DNA from: Paenibacillus sp. USDA918EY
GTDB lineage: Bacteria; Bacillota; Bacilli; Paenibacillales; Paenibacillaceae
NCBI RefSeq assembly: GCF_009870825.1
Contig: NZ_WTWY01000013.1
Coordinates: 93,359-157,358, forward strand
Direction of reading: 5' to 3'
Length of the DNA stretch: 64,000 nt
The position numbers were made by a program, and so were the translations under genes. Below, in pieces: positions 46,121 through 55,574 of the stretch. The notes under the pieces were generated by a model that saw nothing but the letters and a program-made list of their open reading frames with translations, made no database searches and was not told where the DNA came from. How positions within the stretch are numbered: the stretch's first letter is position 1; each line of letters opens with the position of its first letter.

Positions 46121-48580
46121 CTAAAAGTTTATCTTAACAAATTCCTCAATCGATTCTTTTTCGCTTGGGTTTGCTTTTATGAGTTGGTCATACACAGCCT
46201 GGTCGTTCGAACCTTGCTTCATCAATGCCGCTATATACCAATGAGCGATCTCACGATTCGTCGGATCGCTGAAATCCTGAGCGATACCCATTTTTAACGT
46301 CTCAGAAGCCTTGTCCAGCTGGTTGGTCATGTAGTACATTTTTCCGGTATCAAGAATCATAATCGGTGAATTGGAAAACGGACGGCCAGCCATTTGCTCT
46401 TTTGGCAGGGTAGCCAAATGCTTCAGACCGGCTTGAACCTTTTCAAAGGCGGCGATTCCTGATTTAAAGTACTTCTCTTTTGCAGCAGTATCTCCCTGGC
46501 CAAGCGCCGTATACCCAAGCTCAAAACCTTGCGTGATCATCTTCTCATACCATTCGATATCCCAGTTGAACTTTGGTGCACTTGCGACCAGAATTTCATA
46601 GGCCTTGTCGTTTTCATTTTTCAGCTGGTAATTGGTAATGAGTCGGTTGATCATGCTTTTATTGTAAGGCTCTTTTTTCAGCGCATCCGTCAGGAGCGAA
46701 TTCGCCGCATTGTAAAAGTCGTCGTTTTGGGTCTGTTTATACACCGATTGATACAGCGAAGACATCAGCAGCACGGAATCCGGATGGGTATGACGAATCT
46801 TCAAGTCCTTATCCAGAGCTGCTTTGATTTCCTCATAAGAGGTGCTCGTTTGCGCTATTTTTTTGGCCTCCAGACCGGCATTGCTTGCCTGTACAAAACG
46901 AACCGAAGTAATCAGCACGATGATCCCACAAATGCCGACCACCAAACTATAGATCCAACCTGCACCCTCTGTTTTCCAGGCCATCTTCTTCAGCGGTTTG
47001 CTGTCCATTGCAGCGGCCATGCCGCCAAGTCCTATGAACACCAACATCCCAATAAATACGTAACTCATGTTAAAGTCCAAAATACTGTGAATAAGAATGG
47101 ACAAAGTCAGTATGAGGTACAGAAAATATGAATCTTTTCTTTCCGCATCCGATTGGATATATCCGCGAATATATTTATAGAAAATAAACAGGACAAATGC
47201 CATGAAAATAACGAAACCGACAATCCCTACTTCCAACAAGTACTGAACGAAGAAGTTATGCGCCTGACGGCTTGTGTACGGGTTGTTCTGATACTTCTCG
47301 TACAATGCAGCCCAAGCGCCGCCGCCGGCCCCGAGAAGCGGGTAATCTTTGACGACCTTCATGCCGTCTTTATAAAACGTAATCCGCTCCAGCACGCTGT
47401 GCTGATTGAAGTTGATATTCTCAAGACGCGTACTGATGTTTTGCGGCAAAACATTGCGTACGCTGGTTCCGATAAGCAAAAAGGAAACGACGCCAACAAC
47501 GATAACCGATCCGATCGGAATCCACAGACTGGCAAGCTTTTTAGCTGAAGCCTTAGCCAGTCCCTGTTCCATTTTAGGGGCAAGCAATGCTTGAACGACC
47601 CAGCCGATGATAGCAACAACAGCAGAGGTAATTAAGAGAAATGCCCATCCTTTAACAGCTCCGCCAGCTTCGAATTTTTGGTTCAGTTGGAGTCCCAGAT
47701 CAGTAACCTCTTTGGAAATGGCGAGGGAAGCAATGCCTGCAATCGCGCAATATACAACCCAAAGAATTTGCTTCGCCGGCTTAAGAAAAAGAAGCAGAAG
47801 AACGAACACAACAGGCAGCATAACCAGACCGCCACGGGAAAGCGTGAGCAATATCGACACAATAATCGGTACCAGCATAAATGCGTGAAAGGCCTGGCCG
47901 TACCATTTTTTCGAGCGAATCAGACAGAACACGGCAGCAAACAAAAATGCCATGAGGAATGCCGCATATGTATTGGCATACTGGAAGACGGAGGTCAAAC
48001 GCAGACCGTTGGAATCCGTCATCACCGCATCGGTATATTTACCGTGCAGCACAGCATTCGAAAACCAAACGACAAGCGTGCCTGCAAATTTCCCATGACC
48101 GAACCAGTTCAGGAAACCGAACCATACAATAATATACGCGACCGTCATGATCGTCGTCTGAATGATCTTATTCGCTCTCTGATTCTGGAGCAGGTAGATG
48201 CTAATAATGAACATGATGGCGTACAGGCATTCAATCAGCACCATATTCATCGCCAAATAATGCGAAGCCGCTCCAAAATACGACAATAGGTATGTAATAG
48301 GGAGCAACAGCACCGCTAGAGGAAGCCAGTCCCGCTGCTCATTAAGTTTAAAGCTTTTGTAGTAGTTGACGATCCATAGGAACAGCAATACTGAACCCAA
48401 GGCAATCGCCCAAAACAAAGGCTTCTCAAACTCTAACATCTGACCGTTAAAAAGCGCTACCTGAAAGGGAGTCCAAACTAAATATGCTATCATGGCAACA
48501 ATTAACACCCATAGAAGCGCAGGCTTTTTATCGACGTTACTCGACCTTTTCGCCTGTTTACCGTATACTGGATTAGACAA
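46121..48580 (-). CDS. O-antigen ligase-type (Wzy_C/WaaL) membrane protein with C-terminal TPR region
   Basis: About 819 residues from the chosen start. Around a dozen hydrophobic segments fill residues 20-530. The Wzy_C loop contains NINFNQHSVLERITFYKDG, GAGGGAWAALYEKYQNN and SRQAHNFFVQYLLEVGI, the signature stretch of O-antigen ligases and polymerases. The last 250 residues are helical, TPR-like. In S-layer glycosylation of Paenibacillus alvei a protein of this type and size (WsfB) moves finished glycan from lipid to protein; the same role, or polymerase work, is possible here. Start: AAGGAG sits 8-9 nt before the TTG at 48580, giving MSNPVYGKQ, and only about 2 nt before the ATG at 48589. 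The gene is divergent from the glycosyltransferase operon. Confidence 0.8.
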   Translation of the reverse strand: MSNPVYGKQAKRSSNVDKKPALLWVLIVAMIAYLVWTPFQVALFNGQMLEFEKPLFWAIALGSVLLFLWIVNYYKSFKLNEQRDWLPLAVLLLPITYLLSYFGAASHYLAMNMVLIECLYAIMFIISIYLLQNQRANKIIQTTIMTVAYIIVWFGFLNWFGHGKFAGTLVVWFSNAVLHGKYTDAVMTDSNGLRLTSVFQYANTYAAFLMAFLFAAVFCLIRSKKWYGQAFHAFMLVPIIVSILLTLSRGGLVMLPVVFVLLLLFLKPAKQILWVVYCAIAGIASLAISKEVTDLGLQLNQKFEAGGAVKGWAFLLITSAVVAIIGWVVQALLAPKMEQGLAKASAKKLASLWIPIGSVIVVGVVSFLLIGTSVRNVLPQNISTRLENINFNQHSVLERITFYKDGMKVVKDYPLLGAGGGAWAALYEKYQNNPYTSRQAHNFFVQYLLEVGIVGFVIFMAFVLFIFYKYIRGYIQSDAERKDSYFLYLILTLSILIHSILDFNMSYVFIGMLVFIGLGGMAAAMDSKPLKKMAWKTEGAGWIYSLVVGICGIIVLITSVRFVQASNAGLEAKKIAQTSTSYEEIKAALDKDLKIRHTHPDSVLLMSSLYQSVYKQTQNDDFYNAANSLLTDALKKEPYNKSMINRLITNYQLKNENDKAYEILVASAPKFNWDIEWYEKMITQGFELGYTALGQGDTAAKEKYFKSGIAAFEKVQAGLKHLATLPKEQMAGRPFSNSPIMILDTGKMYYMTNQLDKASETLKMGIAQDFSDPTNREIAHWYIAALMKQGSNDQAVYDQLIKANPSEKESIEEFVKINF

Positions 48581-48684
48581 AGTTTCCATTCTCCTTTTTG
48601 TGAGATTCGACAATATTTTAGCATATTGAATCAAAGCGGGCTAGATTTCCATACGCTAGGCCCTCCTAGAACCTGAGTTACTAA

Positions 48685-49980
48685 TTGGTGGTGTTGGCTA
48701 TTAGAAATAAAATTTACAAAACTACATATAGAATGGCTGTCTTTTTTAAACCCGTTGCAATGCAGATTTTGTCACCAGCTTTAAGACAGAAAGTAAAGAG
48801 GATTCTGTTGAAAAGGGCTTACCCCTTAGATAAAGAAACTATTAAGGGGAAAATGTCTGATTTAACAAAAGGGGTGAATTTGATAGGTTATGCACGGGCA
48901 GAGATGGGAATAGGTGAATCATGCAGAATCGCTGCCAAAAGCATGGAAGCTGCAGGAATTCCATTTGGCATTCTTAACTTCACTGGAACAAACAGCGCTA
49001 GAATGTCCGACCTTTCTTGGTCACATAAAGAGATACCTGATCCATTATATAGTATTAATTTGATTCATATAAATGCCGAACAAATGATGGAGGTATATGC
49101 CGAATACGGTAATTCTCTGTTTCAAAATAGGTATAACATTGGTTACTGGCACTGGGAACTACCTGATTTTCCGGATGAGTGGGTAGAGAATTTTGAATTG
49201 ATGGATGAAATATGGGTTCCTTCAAATTTTGTTGCCGATTCAATATCAATTAAAAGCCCGGTACCTGTTGTAAAAATCCCACATTCAATAAAGGTGGATA
49301 TTCCTGAGTCGCGAAACAGGGAGTTCTTTGATCTTCCGGAAGCCCCCTTTTTGTTTTTGTCCATGTATGATATGAATAGCTATCAGGAACGTAAAAACCC
49401 GTGTGCTTCGATTGAGGCTTTTAAGATGGCATTTGAACCAAATGATTTTCAGGTAGGGCTTGTGCTCAAAGTGAATAGTTATAACAGTAATCCGTCCGAA
49501 CTTAACAAACTTTATGAGACCATAGGAAACTACAAGAATATTTACTTAATCAAGGATACAATAAGTCGTAACGATGTTAACGCATTGCTTTCTGTAGCGG
49601 ATAGTTTCGTTTCACTTCATCGAAGTGAGGGTTTTGGGCTGGGATTAGCTGAGGCAATGTATCTAGGGAAACCAGTTATTGGTACAAATTGGTCCTCTAA
49701 TACAGATTTTATGAGTCATAATAATTCGTGTCCTGTGGACTATAAGTTGGTTCAGGTCGGACAAGATTACGGACCATATAAAGCCAATCAGTATTGGGCA
49801 GAACCAGATATTGAACATGCAGCCTATTATATGAAAAGGCTTGTTTCGGAAGAGCATTTCTATCTTCAGATAGGAGCGAGGGGGAGAGAATATATTAAAA
49901 AGAACTACTCTCCAGTAGCAGTAGGACAACTAATAGAAAAACGCCTCGAATATATTTATAAGTGGAAATTTGGAGGATAA
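48685..49980 (+). CDS. Glycosyltransferase family 4-like protein, first gene of the A/T-rich glycan operon
   Basis: 431 residues. The C-terminal half has the GT-B donor site LHRSEGFGLGLAEAMYLGKP followed by VIGTNWSSNTDFM, typical of GT4 enzymes (retaining mannosyl- or glucosyltransferases). The N-terminal domain contains GYARAEMGIGESCRIAAKSM and YNIGYWHWELPDFPDEW, as in GT4 enzymes of polymannan and S-layer glycan loci. The start is uncertain: TTG at 48685 has only a weak ribosome site, and ATG at 48733 would also give a full GT-B fold. The stop codon is one nt before the start of manC. Donor is probably GDP-mannose or a derivative, from the neighbours. Confidence 0.75.
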   Translation: MVVLAIRNKIYKTTYRMAVFFKPVAMQILSPALRQKVKRILLKRAYPLDKETIKGKMSDLTKGVNLIGYARAEMGIGESCRIAAKSMEAAGIPFGILNFTGTNSARMSDLSWSHKEIPDPLYSINLIHINAEQMMEVYAEYGNSLFQNRYNIGYWHWELPDFPDEWVENFELMDEIWVPSNFVADSISIKSPVPVVKIPHSIKVDIPESRNREFFDLPEAPFLFLSMYDMNSYQERKNPCASIEAFKMAFEPNDFQVGLVLKVNSYNSNPSELNKLYETIGNYKNIYLIKDTISRNDVNALLSVADSFVSLHRSEGFGLGLAEAMYLGKPVIGTNWSSNTDFMSHNNSCPVDYKLVQVGQDYGPYKANQYWAEPDIEHAAYYMKRLVSEEHFYLQIGARGREYIKKNYSPVAVGQLIEKRLEYIYKWKFGG

Positions 49981-49981
49981 T

Positions 49982-51058
49982 ATGACTATAACTTGCGTAT
50001 TAATGGCAGGAGGAAAAGGAGAAAGATTTTGGCCTAAAAGCCGAACAAATTTGCCGAAACAATTTTTGAACATTTCTGGGAATAAGTCGATGATTCAGCA
50101 ATCTATTGAAAGATTAGAAAAATTGGTTGATATCGACAAGGTTTTTGTGGTAACTAATGGCCTTTATGCAGAATTAATTAAAGCTCAAGTTCCTCATCTT
50201 CCTCACGAGAATATTATTGTTGAACCTATAGGCAGAAATACTGCACCTTGTATCGGTCTGGCTTCAATAATAATCGAGGAGCGATATCCTGACAGCACAA
50301 TGATTGTTCTTCCATCTGATCATATCATTGAGAATGAAGAAGGATTTATAAAAATTCTCAAAACAGCAGTAGAAGTTGCACAAGATAATCGAAGTCTAGT
50401 GACATTGGGTATCGAGCCTTCCTATCCTGAAACTGGATATGGATACATCGAAAGTTTAGGCGAAGAATATTGGATTAATGATTTGGAAGTTTATAAGGTA
50501 AATAAGTTTGTCGAAAAACCGGATATTGTAACTGCCCAGAAATATTTGCAGTCGGGGAATTTTTACTGGAATAGTGGTATCTTTGTTTGGAGAACTGAAG
50601 TTATAAGAAGATATATCAAGGATTTAATGCCCGAAATGCATGATATATTGGAAACAATGCGAGTTTCGTTTAAAGGGGTAGATCGAAACAAGGTTATCGA
50701 AAGTGAGTTTATAAAAATGCCAGATCAATCAATTGATTATGGTATTATGGAAAAGGTTCACGACATTTATGTTATTCCATGTGTATTTGGATGGGATGAT
50801 GTTGGAAGTTGGACAGCTTTAGAAAGAATAAATGAACTTGATGAACATGGAAATGTTATCAAAGGGAATATCCTCAATCTGGATACAAAAAGATGTATTA
50901 TTGAGAGTAATGGGAAGCTAATAGCGACATTAGGTATTGAAGATTTAATTATTGTTGATACAGAAGATGTCACACTAATATGTGCTAAAGATAAAGCGCA
51001 AGAGGTCAAGTTATTATTGAAAGAGCTTAGAATGCAAAAACTAGAGCAATATTTGTAA
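49982..51058 (+). CDS. manC: Mannose-1-phosphate guanylyltransferase
   Basis: 358 residues. Typical N-terminus MAGGKGERFWPKSRTNLPKQ, metal and nucleotide region VLPSDHIIENEEGF, FVEKPD and NSGIFVWR, and a final GWDDVGSWTALERI. It makes GDP-mannose from mannose-1-phosphate and GTP. It lacks the C-terminal cupin of the two-function AlgA/ManC type, so phosphomannose isomerase must come from elsewhere; an isomerase-like gene is present near 4-5.7 kb in this window. GGAGG lies 5 nt before the ATG, inside the end of the preceding gene. Confidence 0.93.
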   Translation: MTITCVLMAGGKGERFWPKSRTNLPKQFLNISGNKSMIQQSIERLEKLVDIDKVFVVTNGLYAELIKAQVPHLPHENIIVEPIGRNTAPCIGLASIIIEERYPDSTMIVLPSDHIIENEEGFIKILKTAVEVAQDNRSLVTLGIEPSYPETGYGYIESLGEEYWINDLEVYKVNKFVEKPDIVTAQKYLQSGNFYWNSGIFVWRTEVIRRYIKDLMPEMHDILETMRVSFKGVDRNKVIESEFIKMPDQSIDYGIMEKVHDIYVIPCVFGWDDVGSWTALERINELDEHGNVIKGNILNLDTKRCIIESNGKLIATLGIEDLIIVDTEDVTLICAKDKAQEVKLLLKELRMQKLEQYL

Positions 51059-51088
51059 ATTATTTATCTTAAGGAGAATGATTTAATT

Positions 51089-52054
51089 ATGACAAAAAGT
51101 GCATTGATTACCGGAATTACTGGACAAGATGGCTCTTATTTGGCTGAACTTTTACTTGAGAAAGGTTATAAAGTTTACGGTTTACGTCGTAGAACAAGTA
51201 CACCGATGATGGAAAATATCGAGCATATTAAAAATGAAATTGAATTTATTGAGGGAGATCTACTAGATCAAGGTTCTCTTGTAAATGCAGTTAAAATCTC
51301 TAACCCAGACGAAGTATACAATCTTGCTGCTCAGTCATTTGTTGGGACCTCATGGGATCAACCGTCGTTGACTGGCCAAATTACAGGGATTGGGGTAACT
51401 AATCTGCTTGAAGCTGTACGCTCCAAAAAGCCTGAGGCAAGATTTTATCAGGCTTCCAGCAGTGAAATGTTTGGCAAGGTAATGGAAACTCCGCAAAAGG
51501 AAACAACACCATTTTATCCTCGGAGTCCTTATGGAGTTGCTAAGGTCTATGGTCACTGGATAACTGTGAATTATCGCGAAAGCTATGATTTATATGCGTG
51601 CTCTGGAATCCTATTTAATCATGAATCACCGCGGCGTGGGATAGAATTTGTTACTCGGAAAGTCACTACAGCTGCCGCTCGAATTAAATTAGGATTACAA
51701 AATGAGTTGCGGATGGGCAATTTAGATGCTAAACGGGATTGGGGCTTTGCAGGAGATTATGTGAAAGCCATGTGGCTAATGCTACAACAAGACAAGCCGG
51801 ATGACTTCGTAATTGCAACAGGTGAGACACATACAGTGCATGAATTGGTCGAAATTGCATTTAGCCATGCTGGATTGAATTGGAGAGATTATGTAGTAAT
51901 TGATCCTAAATTTGTTCGTCCTGCCGAAGTGGATCTACTGTTGGGGGATTGCACAAAAGCTAAAGAAAAATTGGGTTGGAAGCTTGAAGTTGGTTTTGAA
52001 GACCTTGTGAAAATGATGGTAGATAGTGATATAGAGAAATTTAAATCATGCTAA
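51089..52054 (+). CDS. gmd: GDP-mannose 4,6-dehydratase
   Basis: 321 residues, a short-chain dehydrogenase fold: GITGQDGSYLAELLLEKGY for NADP, GLRRRTSTPMMENI, the Thr/Glu-type catalytic region ASSSEMFGKV, and YPRSPYGVAKVYGHW with YxxxK. It converts GDP-mannose to GDP-4-keto-6-deoxymannose. In most loci a reductase or epimerase partner (Rmd, Fcl, Per) is next door; none is seen in this window, so the final sugar (rhamnose, fucose, perosamine or talose type) is open. AAGGAG precedes the ATG. Confidence 0.93.
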   Translation: MTKSALITGITGQDGSYLAELLLEKGYKVYGLRRRTSTPMMENIEHIKNEIEFIEGDLLDQGSLVNAVKISNPDEVYNLAAQSFVGTSWDQPSLTGQITGIGVTNLLEAVRSKKPEARFYQASSSEMFGKVMETPQKETTPFYPRSPYGVAKVYGHWITVNYRESYDLYACSGILFNHESPRRGIEFVTRKVTTAAARIKLGLQNELRMGNLDAKRDWGFAGDYVKAMWLMLQQDKPDDFVIATGETHTVHELVEIAFSHAGLNWRDYVVIDPKFVRPAEVDLLLGDCTKAKEKLGWKLEVGFEDLVKMMVDSDIEKFKSC

Positions 52055-52096
52055 AGTGGTTATAAAACCCTTGATGTATGAGGGGTTTCAATTGGA

Positions 52097-52891
52097 GTGA
52101 TAATTATTTTACATGCATTATGGAACTATAAGTCTCTAGTGTTTGGTTTGATTAAAAGGGATTTCAAATCTAAGTATTTAAATTCGGCGTTGGGGTCTCT
52201 TTGGTCAATACTAAATCCTTTAGCAATCATCTTAGTTTACACTTTAATTTTCTCACAAATTATGGGGGCTAGGCTGCCAGGTGACAATAATACTTTGGCA
52301 TATAGCATCTATTTGTGTGCTGGCCTACTTCCTTGGCAATTATTCTCTGAAATGTTGAGTAGACTGCAAAACATTTTTTTAGAACAAGGATCGCTTTTGA
52401 AAAAGGTCAGCTTTCCTAGAAGTGCGTTACCAATTTATACTTCAATATCAGCTAGCATCAATTTCTCTATTATATTCCTGCTTTATATTATTTTTCTTAT
52501 AGCAATTGGTAAATTTCCAGGCGCCGTATTTATTCATGTGTTTCCTTTGCTGCTTTTTCAACAAGTCTTTGCACTTGGATTGGGAATTATTATTGGCACA
52601 TTAAATGTTTTTTTTCGTGACATTGGCCACATTCTTGGTGTTATCCTGCAATTTTGGTCATGGTTAACTCCACTAGTATATGCACGTTCTATTATACCTG
52701 AAAAATTTCAGGTTTTTATAAATTGGAATATCATGGTCCCTCTTGTTGAGGGTTACCATAATATATTCTTATATAATAAGGCACCTGATTATATCTCGAT
52801 ATTACCTCTTTGTCTTGTAAGCATTCTTTTGTTGTTCTTTTCTTATATTGTATTTAAAAAGTTGGATAAAGAAATGGTGGATGAACTCTAA
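52097..52891 (+). CDS. ABC-2 type polysaccharide exporter permease (Wzm-like)
   Basis: 264 residues with six hydrophobic helices and the ABC-2 start RDFKSKYLNSALGSLWSILN followed by PLAIILVYTLIFSQIM. It is the membrane half of a polysaccharide or teichoic-acid exporter. The start is GTG with AGGGG about 11 nt upstream. Its stop overlaps the start of the ATPase gene by one base. Paired with the Wzt-like ATPase that follows, it should flip a lipid-linked glycan chain across the membrane. Confidence 0.9.
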   Translation: MIIILHALWNYKSLVFGLIKRDFKSKYLNSALGSLWSILNPLAIILVYTLIFSQIMGARLPGDNNTLAYSIYLCAGLLPWQLFSEMLSRLQNIFLEQGSLLKKVSFPRSALPIYTSISASINFSIIFLLYIIFLIAIGKFPGAVFIHVFPLLLFQQVFALGLGIIIGTLNVFFRDIGHILGVILQFWSWLTPLVYARSIIPEKFQVFINWNIMVPLVEGYHNIFLYNKAPDYISILPLCLVSILLLFFSYIVFKKLDKEMVDEL

Positions 52892-54132
52892 TGTATATCA
52901 TTGAGGTTAATAATCTAACCAAAATTTATAAGAAGTTCCCAAGTAAGTGGTCCAGAGTTTTAGAGTGGACAACAAAAAGAAACTTGCATAAGGATCTTCC
53001 TGTTTTGAAAAATATCTCATTTAAAGTTAAGCAAGGTGAATCGGTAGGAATTATTGGCCACAATGGGGCAGGAAAAAGTACATTATTAAAGATATTAACT
53101 GGTACTACTCAACCGACTTCTGGTAAGGTTGTGACTAAAGGGAAAGTTTCAGCACTACTTGAATTGGGAATCGGTTTTCATCCGGATTTTACTGGCCTGC
53201 AGAATATTTATATGCTAGGGCAAATAATGGGGATGAATAATCGAGAGATAGAATCTGTTATACCTGATATTATAGAATTTGCTGAAATAGGCGAGTATCT
53301 CTATGAACCTGTAAGAACATATTCCAGTGGAATGTCAGTAAGGTTGGCTTTCTCTACTACGACTGCTATTCGACCAGACATATTGATAGTAGATGAGGCT
53401 TTATCGGTTGGGGATACTTATTTTCAACATAAGTGTTTTGAGAGAATTAGAAAGTTCAGAGAAGAAGGTACTTCTTTGTTGTTTGTTTCCCATGACCCAT
53501 CAGCGGTAAAAAATTTGTGTGATAGAGCAATACTATTAGACCAAGGTTGTGTAATTAATGATGGCTATCCAGATGATGTTTTAGACTACTATAATGCAAT
53601 AATAGCTAAACGAGAGGCCGAATACGAAATAAAGCAAAGTATTTCCGGTGACAAAAAAAGAGTAAGATCCGGGAATAATTATGTATGTATTAAAAAAGTT
53701 AGTTTATTATCTAATAATTCGGATGTACAAGCAGTTCAAGTGGGAGAGGATGTTATCCTAAGAGTAGATCTGGAATGTAATCAAAATGTTATAAATCCAA
53801 CAGTAGGATTTATAATCAAGGATCGGTTGGGAAATGAAGTTTTCGGTACGAATACCTATCATTTGGGATTAGTACAAGGAAATTATTCTCAAGGAGATTC
53901 GTTCTCAGTTGATTTTAATCTATCCCTTAATTTGGGGGTAGGTAGTTATAGCATTACAGTTGCAGTACATGATAGTTATGAACATATTGAAAAAAACTAT
54001 GATTGGTTAGATTACGCAAAGACTTTTCAAGTAATTCCTGGGAAAGAGGCATTATTTAAGGGGGTTGCTTTCTTACCTACTTCTGTTGTTTCTCATAGAG
54101 AGGGTGTTATTTCATGTCAGGAGAAGAGATAA
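52891..54132 (+). CDS. ABC exporter ATPase with C-terminal glycan-binding domain (Wzt-like)
   Basis: 413 residues. Walker A GHNGAGKSTLLKIL near 57, signature YSSGMSVRLAFS near 144, Walker B DILIVDEALSVGD near 163 and His in VSHDPSAVKNL. Residues about 270-413 add a beta-sandwich (VGEDVILRVDLE, GFIIKDRLGNEVFGTN, SYSITVAVHD) matching the Wzt C-terminal domain, which in Gram-negative exporters reads the modified end of a finished O-chain. This extension argues for a terminally capped polymer rather than simple teichoic acid. The next gene, a methyltransferase with a coiled coil, starts inside its end. Confidence 0.92.
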   Translation: MYIIEVNNLTKIYKKFPSKWSRVLEWTTKRNLHKDLPVLKNISFKVKQGESVGIIGHNGAGKSTLLKILTGTTQPTSGKVVTKGKVSALLELGIGFHPDFTGLQNIYMLGQIMGMNNREIESVIPDIIEFAEIGEYLYEPVRTYSSGMSVRLAFSTTTAIRPDILIVDEALSVGDTYFQHKCFERIRKFREEGTSLLFVSHDPSAVKNLCDRAILLDQGCVINDGYPDDVLDYYNAIIAKREAEYEIKQSISGDKKRVRSGNNYVCIKKVSLLSNNSDVQAVQVGEDVILRVDLECNQNVINPTVGFIIKDRLGNEVFGTNTYHLGLVQGNYSQGDSFSVDFNLSLNLGVGSYSITVAVHDSYEHIEKNYDWLDYAKTFQVIPGKEALFKGVAFLPTSVVSHREGVISCQEKR

Positions 54133-55541
54133 CTTTAAAACAAATAAAAGAAAGAATTAAAGAGAATTTAGCTAAGGCTAAGTCTATGAGTATAGGCACT
54201 CAAAGAAATTCACTCGATAACGATATATCGAAACTTATGACGCAATTAAGAATTGAAAATGCTCAAGTTAATCGAGCGTGGGATGTAAATCCTGAATTCT
54301 TAATTACCTCACATAGACGTTTCATTGGTAAATTTATAGTCCTTGGAAAGAAGTTTGTAAGAAAATTTCTCCGTTGGTATGTTGGTCCGGCATTCTTAAA
54401 ACAAAGAAACTTTAATATTAGTGCTACTAAAAATATAAATTCCATTAATGATTTATTAATCAAGATCATGGATGAGCGTAAGGAATTGATGAATAAATTT
54501 AATGAACTGGAATTTTATAAGCATGATATGATTATAAAAAATCAGCTAATTGATAATTTGAATTTTGAAAAGGATAAATTAAATGTACAGATCCTTGAGT
54601 TAGTAAAGAAAAATGAGACATTAAGTCATAAAGTGAACTTACAAAACGAACAAATAATTGAAATTTTAAATCATATTGAGGCAATTAAAATAAAAATTAA
54701 TAGTGATAGTAATTCGCTAAGTTTGGTAGATAAAAAAATAGAGCAACTCGACTCAATGGTTGGATTCACCAACGAAAGATTGAGACGTCTAAAAAAACAA
54801 ACTAATAAAAATAATATAACCTATATCGAAATGAAAGATTCCGCAAGAAGTGTACCTGAAGATAATGTTTCAGGTAACCAACTAGATTATCTATTATTTG
54901 AACAGAAATATCGTGGGTCAAGGGAAACAATTATAAAAAGACAAGAGGTATACCTGCCTTATTTTAAACATTCTAAAAAGGTACTGGATATTGGTTGCGG
55001 CAGGGGGGAATTCATTGAATTATTGCTTCAACAGGGTATTCAGGCACAAGGTATTGATTTGAATCAGGAAATGGTGGAGTATTGTCAAGAAAGAGGCTTC
55101 GATGTAAGCTATTCAGACGCCAATCAATATTTATCCAAAATGGATGGACCGGTATATGATGCAATATTCATGTCGCAGGTTATTGAACACCTCTCCTTCA
55201 AAGAATACTATTCCTTATTGGAGCAGATTCATAAGTGTTTGCTTCCAGGAGGATTTGTAGTGATTGAAACTATTAATGTGCAAAGCGTTTTTGCCATGAG
55301 CAATTGGTTTTATATGGATCCAACTCACGATAAACCGGTTCATCCAGAAACACTAAAGTTTGTTATTGAAAGTATAGGCTTTGACCGAATCGAAAAGAAA
55401 TTGTTAAGTCCTGTGTCTGAAATGCAAGTTCCTAAACTTCAGGTTGAAGGGGAAGAAGTCGATAATTTTAATAGATATTTCGAAAATTTGAGTAATTTCA
55501 TCTATGGCTATCAAGATTATGCGATTATTGCTTATAAATAA
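54114..55541 (+). CDS. SAM-dependent methyltransferase with N-terminal coiled coil (chain-terminator-like)
   Basis: 475 residues, overlapping the Wzt-like gene by 19 nt. Residues about 105-235 form a coiled coil (NKFNELEFYKHDMI, LVKKNETLSHKVNLQNEQII). The C-terminal half is a class I methyltransferase with motif I VLDIGCGRGEFIELL near 290, FMSQVIEHLSF and GGFVVIETINVQS. The layout resembles the O-chain terminators such as WbdD, in which a methyltransferase (or kinase) domain and a coiled-coil ruler set chain length and put on the cap recognised by Wzt; here the order of parts differs and no kinase is seen. Methylation of the glycan end is inferred. Confidence 0.8.
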   Translation: MSGEEITLKQIKERIKENLAKAKSMSIGTQRNSLDNDISKLMTQLRIENAQVNRAWDVNPEFLITSHRRFIGKFIVLGKKFVRKFLRWYVGPAFLKQRNFNISATKNINSINDLLIKIMDERKELMNKFNELEFYKHDMIIKNQLIDNLNFEKDKLNVQILELVKKNETLSHKVNLQNEQIIEILNHIEAIKIKINSDSNSLSLVDKKIEQLDSMVGFTNERLRRLKKQTNKNNITYIEMKDSARSVPEDNVSGNQLDYLLFEQKYRGSRETIIKRQEVYLPYFKHSKKVLDIGCGRGEFIELLLQQGIQAQGIDLNQEMVEYCQERGFDVSYSDANQYLSKMDGPVYDAIFMSQVIEHLSFKEYYSLLEQIHKCLLPGGFVVIETINVQSVFAMSNWFYMDPTHDKPVHPETLKFVIESIGFDRIEKKLLSPVSEMQVPKLQVEGEEVDNFNRYFENLSNFIYGYQDYAIIAYK

Positions 55542-55574
55542 TCCTTACTAAATAGGATAAAGGAAAATGTAATA

